In this document: positions 1-7,754 of the stretch, piece after piece
How positions within the stretch are numbered: position 1 is the stretch's first letter
Layout: every line of letters begins with the position of its first letter
Origin: Myxococcales bacterium
GTDB lineage: Bacteria; Myxococcota; Myxococcia; Myxococcales; Myxococcaceae
Assembly (NCBI GenBank): GCA_020846875.1
Contig: JADLDB010000123.1
Location: forward strand, 1-38,975
Reading direction: 5' to 3'
Length of the DNA: 38,975 nucleotides
Made by a program: the position numbers and the translations under genes
The notes under the pieces: model-generated
Database searches by the model: none
What the model saw: the letters and a program-made list of their open reading frames with translations, nothing else
Told to the model about the DNA's origin: nothing

Positions 1-203
1 GTCCGCGTCAGGCGCAAGCGGATCGAGGTGTGTGCCGCGCGGCAGGTGGGGTCCTTCACCTCCTTCGCAGGTGACAGGCCCCCTACCATCGCGCCGGTAG
101 GCGTCGCCGACTTCGCCACAGCGGCACGAGCAGCCTAACGCCCAGCAGGGCAATGGCCGCGCCGGGAAGGACCCGCCACGAGCGCGAGCAGCGCAGGTCC
201 CAG

Positions 204-430
204 TCACCGTCGCCGGCCCAAGCGCGCCCAGAAGACCTCCGCGCCTCGGCCGGCCAGCACCGCCACCACCAGCACGAAGGGAGCAATGGCCTTGGCCGGG
301 AAGCGGAAGGCGCCCACCCGGGGAGGGCGCTGGAGGCGACTTTCAACAGCGGCAGCGCATCGCCCAGCGCGAGCCCCAGCGAGATCGCCGCCACCACGAG
401 GAGGCCGGCGCGGCCGCGCTCGTCACTCTT
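204..430 (-). pseudogene. decayed polytopic membrane protein fragment (YfhO-like)
   Basis: Two overlapping minus-strand reading frames together read like one stretch of a polytopic membrane protein. The first (about 430 to 310) gives a hydrophobic segment with ISLGLALGDALPLL and ends near ALPGWAP. The second (about 310 to 204) gives AFRFPAKAIAPFVLVVAVLA and stops at 204-206. The order 'LPG...(A/G)FRxPxKA' is what I associate with YfhO-type membrane proteins, so a frameshift near 300-310 is the simplest reading. A third frame continues with LGPALLALVAG downstream of the stop, and another stop lies just upstream near 435. The family name is a recollection of motif pattern and is not certain. 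Positions 1-200 otherwise hold nothing I can assign; a plus-strand frame open from the left edge to a stop at 136-138 is unremarkable. Confidence 0.4.
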
Positions 431-513
431 CCAGCGTCATCCCTGCCGCGGAGCGGCTTCGTTCAACACCTTGGGTACAGCACTCGACGGGTGCTCTCCG
501 CGGCCGGAGAAGG

Positions 514-1923
514 TCAGCAGCGCTTCAAGTACCGCCCCGCGCCGCGCTCGACGCGCAGGTCGCCGTCCTGCCACTGCACGCGTCCGTTGACGACGGTGGT
601 GGCGACCTTCCCGGTCAGCTCGAAGCCCTCGAAGATGTTCCGGTCCACCTTCTGGTGGTGCGTCTTCGCCGAGATGCGGCCCGTGCCCTTCGGGTCGTAC
701 AGCACGAGGTCCGCGTCGCTGCCGACCTGAACGGCGCCCTTCCGCGGGTACAGCCCGAAGATCTTCGCGGCCTGCGTGGACGTCACGTCGACGAACTGCT
801 GCAGCGTGATGCGCTGCTTCGCCACGCCGTAGGTGTACAGGAGCGACATGCGGTTCTCGATGCCCGCCGCGCCGTTGGGGATCTTCCGGAAGTCATCCTT
901 CCCCATCACCTTCTGATCCGCCTGGCGGAAGGGGCAGTGATCCGTCGCCACGTGCTGGATGCCGCCGGTGGCCAGCGCGTTCCACAGGTACTCCTGGTGG
1001 CCCTTCGGTCGAATCGGCGGGCTCATCACGTACGCGGCGCCCTCGAAGTCGGGCTTCTCGTACACGCTGTCGTCGAGCAGCAGGTACTGCGGGCAGGTCT
1101 CCACCAGCACGCGCTGCCCGGCCTGGCGCGCGCGGTACACGGCGTCCATCGACTCCTTGCAGGTGAGGTGCACGATGTAGACGGGCTGCGTCTCGGCGGC
1201 GGTGGCGTCGTGGCCGTTGCGGGCGTCGCTCGCGGCGCGCGCGAGCTGGATGACGCGGTTGGTGGCCTCGCCCTCGAGGTAGCTGGGCCGGCTCTTCGGG
1301 TGCCACTTCGGCTCCTTGAGGCCGCGCTCGGCCAGCCGGTTCTGCAGCGCCACCACGGCGTCCCCGTGCTCGCAGTGGCTCGTCACCAGCGCGCCGAGGT
1401 CGTGCGCGGTGTCCAGCACGCCGATCAGCTCCACGTCGTCGACGCCGATCGCGCCGCGGTACGCCATGAAGATCTTGAAGGACTGGATGCCGTCGTTCTT
1501 GAAGACGTGCTGCATCTCCTTCTTCACCTGCTCGTTGAACCAGGTGACGGCCATGTGGAAGCCGTAGTCGGCCACCGACTTCTTCGCGTTGTTCATCCAG
1601 AAGTCGCGGGCCTCGAGCAGCGACTGGTTCCGGTTGGGGATGATGAAGTCGATGATGGTGGTGGTGCCGCCCGCCACGCCGGCCGCGGTGCCGGTGTAGA
1701 AGTCGTCGGCGCTGGTGGTGCCCATGAAGGGCAATTCCATGTGCGTGTGCGCGTCGATGCCGCCGGGGAAGACGTACTGGCCCGAGGCATCCACCGCCTG
1801 CGTGCCGGCGGGGACGTCGAGGCTCTTCCCGATGGCCTTGATCACGCCTGCGTCGCAGAAGACGTCGGCGACGTACTGATCGGTGGCGGTGACGATGGTG
1901 CCGTTGCGAATGACGAGACCCAT
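514..1923 (-). CDS. hydA: dihydropyrimidinase
   Basis: A 469-residue amidohydrolase-fold enzyme, the normal length for dihydropyrimidinase, which opens the ring of 5,6-dihydrouracil or dihydrothymine to the N-carbamoyl-beta-amino acid in the cytosol. The binuclear metal site is readable: H59 and H61 in GIDAHTH, carboxylated-lysine candidate K150 in SFKIFMAY, H183 in TSHCEHGD, H252 in VYIVHLT, and D328 in HVATDHCPF. The YRGAIGVDD and MSPPIRPK stretches are also typical of the family. The ATG at 1923 is chosen because AGGAGG lies about 8 bases upstream and MGLVIRNGTIV is a typical N-terminus; the open frame extends further upstream but into the neighbouring gene. It lies 32 bp after the beta-ureidopropionase gene on the same strand, so both are probably co-transcribed. 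A hydantoinase with related substrates is the alternative, but the context favours pyrimidine catabolism. Confidence 0.95.
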   Translation of the reverse strand: MGLVIRNGTIVTATDQYVADVFCDAGVIKAIGKSLDVPAGTQAVDASGQYVFPGGIDAHTHMELPFMGTTSADDFYTGTAAGVAGGTTTIIDFIIPNRNQSLLEARDFWMNNAKKSVADYGFHMAVTWFNEQVKKEMQHVFKNDGIQSFKIFMAYRGAIGVDDVELIGVLDTAHDLGALVTSHCEHGDAVVALQNRLAERGLKEPKWHPKSRPSYLEGEATNRVIQLARAASDARNGHDATAAETQPVYIVHLTCKESMDAVYRARQAGQRVLVETCPQYLLLDDSVYEKPDFEGAAYVMSPPIRPKGHQEYLWNALATGGIQHVATDHCPFRQADQKVMGKDDFRKIPNGAAGIENRMSLLYTYGVAKQRITLQQFVDVTSTQAAKIFGLYPRKGAVQVGSDADLVLYDPKGTGRISAKTHHQKVDRNIFEGFELTGKVATTVVNGRVQWQDGDLRVERGAGRYLKRC

Positions 1924-1955
1924 GGTGCCTCCTCTTGGACGAAGTGCCGTAAAGT

Positions 1956-2825
1956 TCAAGGCCGAACCAGGTCCTGGTACGCGTCGGGCCGGCGGTCCCG
2001 GTAGAACTGCCAGACCTGCCGCACCTCGTCGATCATCGTGAGGTCCAGGTCGGCCACCACCAGCTCGTCGTTGTCCTCGCTGGCCTCGGCGATGATCTGC
2101 CCGCGCGGGTTGACGAAGTAGCTGTGCCCGTAGAACTTGCCGATGTTCCACGGCGCCTCGGTGCCGACGCGGTTGATGGCGCCCATGAAGTACCCGTTGG
2201 CGACGGCGTGCGCAGGCTGCTCGATCTTCCACAGGTACTGGGAGAGGCCGGCCACGGTGGCGGACGGGTTGAAGACGATTTCAGCGCCGTTCAACCCCAG
2301 CGCGCGGGCGCCCTCGGGGAAATGGCGGTCGTAGCAGATGTACACGCCCACCGTGGCGAACTGGGTCTTGAAGACCGGGTAGCCGCCGTCGCCCGGCTTG
2401 AAGAAGTACTTCTCCCAGAAGCCCGCCGTCTGCGGGATGTGCTGCTTGCGGTACTTGCCCAGGTACTTCCCGTCGGCGTCGATGACCGCGGCGGTGTTGA
2501 AGTACACGCCGCGCATCGCCTCCTCGTAGAGCGGCACGACGATGACCATGCCCAGCTTCTTCGCCAGCTCCTGCATCACCTTCGTGGTGGGCCCGTCGGG
2601 GATGGGCTCGGCGGCGGCGTACCAGCGCTTGTCCTGGCTGGGGCAGAAGTAGGGCCCGTTGAAGATCTCCTGCAGACAGAGGACCTGCACGCCCTGCTTC
2701 GCCGCGCGCTCGATGAAGGGGACGTGCTTGTCCAGCATCGCCTGCTGGATCTTCTTCACCGGCACCGACTCGTCGTTGAGGGGGTTGCTGCACTGAATGA
2801 GGCCGCACTTCACGGTCGAGCCCAT
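1956..2825 (-). CDS. beta-ureidopropionase (N-carbamoyl-beta-alanine amidohydrolase), nitrilase superfamily
   Basis: A 289-residue carbon-nitrogen hydrolase. The nitrilase catalytic triad is visible as E53 (LCLQEIFNGPYF), K127 (GKYRKQHIP) and C164 (VYICYDRHFPEGAR). It would hydrolyse N-carbamoyl-beta-alanine or N-carbamoyl-beta-aminoisobutyrate to the beta-amino acid, CO2 and ammonia, the last step of reductive pyrimidine catabolism. The start is the ATG at 2825 (MGSTVKCGLIQCSNP); the upstream open frame overlaps the kinase gene and is not protein-like. It precedes hydA by 32 bp and follows the hybrid kinase gene by 74 bp, all on the minus strand. The nitrilase family includes N-carbamoyl-D-amino acid and other amidases, so substrate assignment rests partly on the adjacent dihydropyrimidinase and on preT-preA elsewhere in the window. 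Confidence 0.9.
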   Translation of the reverse strand: MGSTVKCGLIQCSNPLNDESVPVKKIQQAMLDKHVPFIERAAKQGVQVLCLQEIFNGPYFCPSQDKRWYAAAEPIPDGPTTKVMQELAKKLGMVIVVPLYEEAMRGVYFNTAAVIDADGKYLGKYRKQHIPQTAGFWEKYFFKPGDGGYPVFKTQFATVGVYICYDRHFPEGARALGLNGAEIVFNPSATVAGLSQYLWKIEQPAHAVANGYFMGAINRVGTEAPWNIGKFYGHSYFVNPRGQIIAEASEDNDELVVADLDLTMIDEVRQVWQFYRDRRPDAYQDLVRP

Positions 2826-2876
2826 GCTGGTCGCCTTTCCCGAGCGAGGTGAGAAGCGGCGCGAAGATAGGGAGCC

Positions 2877-2898
2877 CCGTCCCCGAAGGGAAGGACGG
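2877..2898 (-). terminator. short hairpin between kinase and beta-ureidopropionase genes
   Basis: A perfect 6-bp inverted repeat, CCGTCC at 2877-2882 and GGACGG at 2893-2898, with a 10-base loop. It lies just past the kinase stop codon (read on the minus strand) and has no T-run after it. It could be a weak terminator or a processing site separating the kinase from the pyrimidine genes; chance occurrence in GC-rich DNA is also possible. Confidence 0.25.
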
Positions 2899-2899
2899 C

Positions 2900-4825
2900 C
2901 TACGCTCGCCCCGACAGGGCGGCCTCGAGCACCTTGACCAGTTCCTCGGGCCTCACCGGCTTGGCCAGGTGAGCGGTCACGCCTTCCAGCGTCACGCCCA
3001 GGCCGCTCAGGCTCACCACCGGCAGGTTCGGCTGCAACTGCCGCAGCGCCTTCAGCGTCGCCTGGGGCGACTGCCCCGGCATGGAGTAGTCGAGCAGCAC
3101 CACGTCCACCGGCCTCGTCGACGCCAGGCGCACACCTTCCTCCCCGGACGCGGCGTCGAGCGCAGTGAAGCCCGCCGCGCGCACCACCGCCACCGTGGCG
3201 CGGCGCACCGCCGGCTCGTCGTCGATGATCAACACCACCCGGCCCACACCCACCGTCTCCACGCGGCGCGGCGCCTCGGCGGTGACGCTGGGCACCGGCT
3301 CGTCCTGCACGGGGAGCAACAGCGAAACAGCCGTCCCCCGGCCCACCTCGGACTCGCAGTCCAAGTGGCCGCGGTGCGCCTGGACGGTGGCCCAGACGGT
3401 AGACAGGCCAAGGCCCGTGCCACGCCCGGTGGGCTTGGTGCTGAAGAAGGGCTCCAGCATGCGGCGCCGCGTGTCTTCGTCCATGCCACAGCCCGTGTCC
3501 GTTACGATGAGCTCGACGAAGGCGCCTCGGGCGTCGAGGTGGCGGCGCCGCGCCTCGGCCTCGGTCAGTCGTCGCGCGGCGACGGCGATGCGCGCGGGGC
3601 GCTGCGCGTCGTGACCCACGGCGTCCCGGGCGTTGAGCAGCAGGTTCATCACCGCCTGCTCCATCTGCGCCCCCTCCACACTGGCGAAGCGCGCCGCGTC
3701 TACGTCCCCCAGCTCCAGCGCGACGCGACGCTCGAAGGTCTGCCGGCACAGATCCACCGCGCGCCGCACGACGGCCGCCAGGGGCTCTCGCAAGGAGAAC
3801 GGGCGCGGGCCCCGTCGCGAGAAGACCATCAACTGCCGCACCAGTTGGGCCGCGTTGCCGGCCGAGGCCAGGGCGTCGCTCATCAGCTCGGCATCGGCGG
3901 GGTCGGCGTTCACGCGCGCGAGCTCCAGCGCCGGCAGGATGACCGCCAGCATGTTGTTGAAGTTGTGCGCCACGCCTGCGGACAGTTGGCCGACGGCTTC
4001 CAGCTTCTGGGCTTGACGCAGGTGCTCGTCGAGGCGCCGGCGCTCGGTGACGTCCACCACGCCACCCAAGAACCCGGTGACGTTGCCGGCGGCGTCGCGA
4101 AGCACGCCCCCCTTGATGATGACCCACCGCGTCCCGTCCGGTCGGTCGAGGCGCAGCTCGAAGTCGGGGTAGTGGCCCGTCTCCACCGCGCGCGCGACGT
4201 GCGCGGCCATCGCCAGCCTCTGGTCGTCCGAGACCAGGGCCATGAAGCCCACGGAGGTGAGGGGGGCGCTGCCTGGCGTGAGGCCGAACATCGCGGTGAG
4301 CTTCTCGTCCCACTCGACAGAGTCTGTCACCCTGTCCCACCGCCAGACGCCCACGTTCCCCGCGTCGAGCGCCAGCTTCAGCTTGGCGCGGCTCTCGAGC
4401 AGCTCGGCTTGAGCCTGCTTCACCTGCGACGCGTTGACGCTGACCAGCACCAGCCCCGCCAGCCGGCCCCCCTCCAGCACCGGGCCCACGTGGGTGACGA
4501 ACCACTCCCGCACGCCGTCGGGCGCCTGCGCGAAGGACTCATAGGTGGCGGGGCGCAGCGTCTGCGCGGCCTTCCCGAGCGCGGCGCGCATCACCTCGTG
4601 TTGGTCCGCCGGCGCGTAGTCGTAGATGCGGCGACCGACGGGCGACACCCCGTACCTCGGGTCGACGTAGTTGATGTACTCGATGACGCCGTCCACCGAC
4701 ACGCGCATCACCGCGGCGGGCACCGTCGCGAGCAGCGTGCGGGTCCACGCCTGGTCCTGCTCGAGCCGCACCACCTGCGCGCGCAGGGCCTCGACTTCCC
4801 TTTCCTGTTCGCCGGTGGAACCCAT
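2900..4825 (-). CDS. hybrid sensor histidine kinase with PAS domains and C-terminal receiver
   Basis: A 641-residue cytosolic-looking kinase with no membrane segments. Order: short N-terminal coiled coil (EQEREVEALRAQVVRLEQD), a first PAS-like domain (about 30-140), a second PAS with PAC-type end (about 160-270), a dimerisation/phosphoacceptor segment with H287 in AGVAHNFNN, an HATPase_c domain (N box NLLLNARDAV, DTGCGMD, GRGTGLGLS) and a receiver at about 520-640 with IIDDEP, phosphoacceptor D579 in VVLLDYSMPG and K in AHLAKPV. The H-box with HNFNN is typical of the HisKA_4/NtrB-like kinases common in myxobacteria. No output domain follows the receiver, so a separate response regulator or phosphotransfer partner is implied. 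It lies directly upstream of the pyrimidine catabolic pair on the same strand, but a role in their control is only inference. Confidence 0.93.
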   Translation of the reverse strand: MGSTGEQEREVEALRAQVVRLEQDQAWTRTLLATVPAAVMRVSVDGVIEYINYVDPRYGVSPVGRRIYDYAPADQHEVMRAALGKAAQTLRPATYESFAQAPDGVREWFVTHVGPVLEGGRLAGLVLVSVNASQVKQAQAELLESRAKLKLALDAGNVGVWRWDRVTDSVEWDEKLTAMFGLTPGSAPLTSVGFMALVSDDQRLAMAAHVARAVETGHYPDFELRLDRPDGTRWVIIKGGVLRDAAGNVTGFLGGVVDVTERRRLDEHLRQAQKLEAVGQLSAGVAHNFNNMLAVILPALELARVNADPADAELMSDALASAGNAAQLVRQLMVFSRRGPRPFSLREPLAAVVRRAVDLCRQTFERRVALELGDVDAARFASVEGAQMEQAVMNLLLNARDAVGHDAQRPARIAVAARRLTEAEARRRHLDARGAFVELIVTDTGCGMDEDTRRRMLEPFFSTKPTGRGTGLGLSTVWATVQAHRGHLDCESEVGRGTAVSLLLPVQDEPVPSVTAEAPRRVETVGVGRVVLIIDDEPAVRRATVAVVRAAGFTALDAASGEEGVRLASTRPVDVVLLDYSMPGQSPQATLKALRQLQPNLPVVSLSGLGVTLEGVTAHLAKPVRPEELVKVLEAALSGRA

Positions 4826-4840
4826 CGCTGGGTGGAGCCT

Positions 4841-5088
4841 AGCCCGCCGGGCTGTCGTCGGCCGCCCCCGCTTCGCGCCAGGATTCCGGGCTTCTGCCTC
4901 CCTTCTTCCAGGCGCGCTACCGCTACGAGCTCAGCGGGCACGGCTTCGAGCTCGTCCTCCGCGTGGAAGGGGACACCGTGCCGGGCGACTGGCGCCTCGC
5001 CACCGGCGGTCGCCTCTTCGTGGTGACGCCGCGCGAGGCCGTCGCGGCGGGCGACCTGTCTTACGCGTACGTCACCCTTCGGCGGTGA
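4841..5088 (+). pseudogene. start-less coding remnant
   Basis: Between the divergent kinase gene and the next plus-strand gene lies an open frame running from a TAG near 4839 to a TGA at 5086-5088. It reads LPPFFQARYRYELSGHGF, then ELVLRVEGDTVPGDWRLA, and ends SYAYVTLRR, with G/C at nearly all third positions, so it looks like once-coding sequence. No ATG, GTG or TTG occurs before GTG at 4963, which would cut off the first half of the protein-like stretch. I recognise no family. It may be a truncated gene end or a short gene using an unusual start. The remainder of 4826-5246 (5089-5246) shows no gene. Confidence 0.35.
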
Positions 5089-5246
5089 GCGGCGAGGCGA
5101 GGGGCGCATGCTCACGGACTCCTCGACGACCGGACACCCGTCTCCGGGGCGCGACTACGGACCAGCCGGCCTTCCGGGCGCTTCACGCACTTGCACTGGC
5201 CCAGAACTTGCCGGCCTCCGTTGAATTCACCCGCTCGGAGGTCCTC

Positions 5247-6629
5247 ATGTCTGCCCCTGGTTCTGTTGGAAGCCCCTCTCACCGTACGAACGAGTTCGCA
5301 TCGCCAACAGAGGGAGTGTCTCCGCAGGCGAGCGCTCAGACTCCATCGCCCTCGGCAGGCTCCCCCGCTCCTTCGAAGAGCTCCGTGGAGACACACGGCG
5401 CGCCTCCCGTCGCCAATCATCCAGCGCCGGACTCGAAGTCGGCGGAGCCGACAATGAGCGGTTCCGAATTGGCTCTCCACCAGGCGCGTGAGCGAGCCCT
5501 GCAGGTCGGCGTCGGGAAGGTGCTGACGAAGCTGGACGAGGCTCTCGATCAACTGGCGACGAGCCCCCGCGCGGACTGGAAGGAAGCCGCCCGCCAAATC
5601 GGAATCATCGGCGGTTCGCCGGCCTTCTTCGAATTCGCGGCGCGCATCCCCCGCGACCAGATGCGAGAGCGCATCGCCGAGCACCTCCTCGGCAAGAACC
5701 CCGAGCTCAGCCCGAAGGACGTCGAGGCGCTCACTTCTCTGGCCATGAACCACCTCGACCAGTCGGTCGCGCGCGGCGCCACCGAACGCATGCGAGAGAT
5801 GGTCGCCACGAAGCTCACCGCCGCCGCTGAGTCCTTCCGCACCACCGCCGGAAGCCCGGACGAGCTGAAGCGTCTCGCTGATCGCCTCGCCAGGCTCGAG
5901 CGGAGGGGGGCGTCGGACGCCGAGCGAGCCGCGGCGAGCGTCATGCGCGCGGGGCTCGGCCTCGACGGGGACCAGCCCGCCTCCCCGAGCGCCTTGAAGG
6001 ACGCGATGCTCAAGCGCGCGAAGCTCATGGAGTCGGAAGGCGAAGCCGTGCGGCACGCTGGAGACACGACGCTCTTCCGCCGCCTGCTGACTCACGACGT
6101 GGGCGAAGTCTTCAAGAAGGAGTCGGGCCTGCAACCGGGCAGTTGGGCCGCGGAGGGCGTGGCCGCGACGCGCGCTCGTGGACTCTCGGACGAAGAGACG
6201 CTCAAGACAGCCAAGCTGATGACGAGCCTGGCCTTCGCCGCGGTGACGGCAGGCGCCGGCGCCGGAGTGCTCGCGGGAATGGGAGCCGCCGCGGCCGCGA
6301 ACGCACCCGGGGTTGCCATGGCGTGGCAGTCGGTCGATTCCGCCGCGGCCGGCGCGTCGGCGGGAACCGCCGCGCCCGATGCCGAGGCGACCGCCCGGAC
6401 GAATGCGCAGGTGGCAACGGGTGAAGCGGGCGCGGCCGTTCTGCTGGCGGGCGCGGTCGGAAAGCTCGTTCATGCCTTTCACCTGGCGACGCCGGGCGCA
6501 GAGGTCCTGGCGCACGTGGTCGGCGAGGCCGGAGGGCACAAGGCGCTCGAGAAGGCGGCACATCCTTTCGAGAAGCACCCCCAGGCAGCCGGCGGCGAGG
6601 ACGCGGTGGCCCGCTCTCGGAAGTACTAG
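5247..6629 (+). CDS. unrecognised helical protein with Ser/Pro-rich N-terminus and hydrophobic Gly/Ala segments
   Basis: A 460-residue protein of no family I recognise. Residues 1-75 are Ser/Pro/Ala-rich and probably disordered. About 80-350 is highly charged and helical, with heptad-like stretches such as RMREMVATKLTAAAESF and LADRLARLERR. A Gly/Ala-rich hydrophobic hairpin-like segment (FAAVTAGAGAGVLAGMGAAA) and a second one (AAVLLAGAVGKLV) follow, and the C-terminus is charged. There is no signal peptide. The start is ATG at 5247, with GGAGG 7 bases upstream. The first 200 bases use less G/C-biased codons than the neighbours. It leads a tight plus-strand trio: the next gene begins 15 bp later. 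A membrane-inserting or secreted effector-like protein is possible, but nothing in the sequence proves it. Confidence 0.7.
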   Translation: MSAPGSVGSPSHRTNEFASPTEGVSPQASAQTPSPSAGSPAPSKSSVETHGAPPVANHPAPDSKSAEPTMSGSELALHQARERALQVGVGKVLTKLDEALDQLATSPRADWKEAARQIGIIGGSPAFFEFAARIPRDQMRERIAEHLLGKNPELSPKDVEALTSLAMNHLDQSVARGATERMREMVATKLTAAAESFRTTAGSPDELKRLADRLARLERRGASDAERAAASVMRAGLGLDGDQPASPSALKDAMLKRAKLMESEGEAVRHAGDTTLFRRLLTHDVGEVFKKESGLQPGSWAAEGVAATRARGLSDEETLKTAKLMTSLAFAAVTAGAGAGVLAGMGAAAAANAPGVAMAWQSVDSAAAGASAGTAAPDAEATARTNAQVATGEAGAAVLLAGAVGKLVHAFHLATPGAEVLAHVVGEAGGHKALEKAAHPFEKHPQAAGGEDAVARSRKY

Positions 6630-6644
6630 AGTCCCGAGCCAGTC

Positions 6645-7106
6645 ATGCTCGAGACGCGCGAGGCTCCTTCACCTGAGAAAGAAGACCGCCACCTGCGTGA
6701 CGAGTTCGAGCACCTGCAAGCTGAGCGACGCCGCTTGCGGGGACACCGTGAGTGCTTGCCCGAGCTGCTCGCCACCGAAGAGCAGGCGCTGCATGCGGCG
6801 ATCGCCGCGGCAAAGACCCGGCAGGAAGCGGCGGAGGCCGAGCTCAAAGCCTTGAAGCGCGAGGGCGACGAGCTCGAGGTGCGCCTCGAGAAGCTGGGAG
6901 CTCAGCTCGAGGCCCGGAAGAAGGAAGCGGAGGTATTGGCGCGGGGGGAGCGACGACGAGGTAGGTACATCGAGTGGTGGTCAACCGCCCGTAGACAGCG
7001 GTACCTGGCGCTGAGACCGCGGCCGAAGCCGTGGGTCGTCGTGCTTGCCTGGTTCCTCCTCGCGGCGATGGTCGGCTTCTACCTCGCCATGACTTTCTGG
7101 AGGTGA
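6645..7106 (+). CDS. coiled-coil protein with C-terminal transmembrane anchor
   Basis: A 153-residue protein that is almost entirely a charged coiled coil from about residue 10 to 100 (for example AEAELKALKREGDELEVRLE), followed by a basic stretch (ARRQRYLALRPRPKP) and one C-terminal membrane helix, WVVVLAWFLLAAMVGFYLAM. This is the layout of a tail-anchored or type II membrane protein with a large cytosolic coiled coil. ATG at 6645 has no clear Shine-Dalgarno, consistent with translational coupling to the gene ending at 6629. The next gene starts three bases after its stop codon. No family recognised. Confidence 0.65.
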   Translation: MLETREAPSPEKEDRHLRDEFEHLQAERRRLRGHRECLPELLATEEQALHAAIAAAKTRQEAAEAELKALKREGDELEVRLEKLGAQLEARKKEAEVLARGERRRGRYIEWWSTARRQRYLALRPRPKPWVVVLAWFLLAAMVGFYLAMTFWR

Positions 7107-7109
7107 CGC

Positions 7110-7370
7110 GTGGACGACGAGCTTCGTGAAGCGGTCGCGCGGGCGCGCGCAGAGGTTGAAGAAGCCCGCGCCGAGATCGCCGCGCTGGAGGCAGCGACGC
7201 CGGTTCCTCGGCTCAGGCAGGAGTCTGCGCAGGCGGCCGCGCAGGCCGCAGCCCTCGAAGCCAGGTGTGTGCGTGCACGAGAAGAGCTCGCGAAGCTCAA
7301 GCAGGCGGAGGAAGCAGCCTGGCAGGCCTTGACCACGGCTGAGCCTTCGAGCCCCGGAGGCGGCGGCTGA
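7110..7370 (+). CDS. small coiled-coil protein
   Basis: An 86-residue, Ala/Glu-rich coiled-coil protein (EAVARARAEVEEARAEIAAL; ARCVRAREELAKLKQAEEA) with a flexible Gly-rich tail. There is no signal or membrane segment. Translation would start at GTG 7110, with GGAGG about 7 bases upstream inside the end of the previous gene. It is the third member of the 5247-7370 cluster. Its length and repeats suggest it pairs with the coiled coil of its neighbour, which is inference. Low complexity makes homology calls unreliable. Confidence 0.6.
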   Translation: MDDELREAVARARAEVEEARAEIAALEAATPVPRLRQESAQAAAQAAALEARCVRAREELAKLKQAEEAAWQALTTAEPSSPGGGG

Positions 7371-7442
7371 CGCGAAGGGGACGCACCGCCGCGCCAGTCG
7401 CACCGCTGGCGTTGGTGCTGGCGAGTGCCTGGCCGTCCGGCG

Positions 7443-7754
7443 CTACCAGCCGAGCGCGCGGCGGCCTTCCTCGGTGATGCGGTCCGGCGTCCACCTCGGC
7501 TCGAAGCCCACCTCGACGCGCACCGAGCGCACGCCCGGCACCAGCGCGACGCGGCGCTCGACGCCGTCGGTCATCACCTCGCCCGCGGGACAGGCCGGCG
7601 TGGTGAAGGTCATGCGCACCTCGGCCTCCCCCGACTCCGCTTCCCACCCGACGCCGTAGATGAGGCCCAGGTCCACCAGGTTCACGCCCGTCTCGGGATC
7701 GAAGACCTCGTGAAGCGCGGACTGAATCTCTTGGGTCACCAACTCCGGGGTCAT
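7443..7754 (-). CDS. MIP18/DUF59-family metal-sulfur cluster assembly protein (SufT/PaaD-like)
   Basis: A 103-residue single-domain protein matching the MIP18 (DUF59) fold: the N-terminal helix EIQSALHEVFDPETGVNLVDLGLIY, the strand VRMTFTTPACPAGEVM with conserved C55, and the end VRVEVGFEPRWTPDRITEEGR. Family members help deliver or mature iron-sulfur or di-iron centres. The start is ATG at 7754, which overlaps the stop of the upstream membrane protein gene (ATGA), implying coupled translation; an ATG at 7778 would lie inside that gene and lacks a ribosome binding site. It is last in the divergent operon facing norR, so a role in maintaining metal centres during nitrosative stress is a reasonable inference. 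Confidence 0.88.
   Translation of the reverse strand: MTPELVTQEIQSALHEVFDPETGVNLVDLGLIYGVGWEAESGEAEVRMTFTTPACPAGEVMTDGVERRVALVPGVRSVRVEVGFEPRWTPDRITEEGRRALGW

Noticed and set aside
286-2004. Long plus-strand open frame antisense to dihydropyrimidinase
   Set aside because: Arg/Pro/Leu/Val-rich translation without motifs; it is the high-GC shadow of the minus-strand gene with a clear amidohydrolase motif set.
7110-7370. Treating the small coiled-coil frame as an antisense shadow
   Set aside because: It has a Shine-Dalgarno, a 3-bp distance to the previous gene and coding-type bias, so it is kept as a gene.
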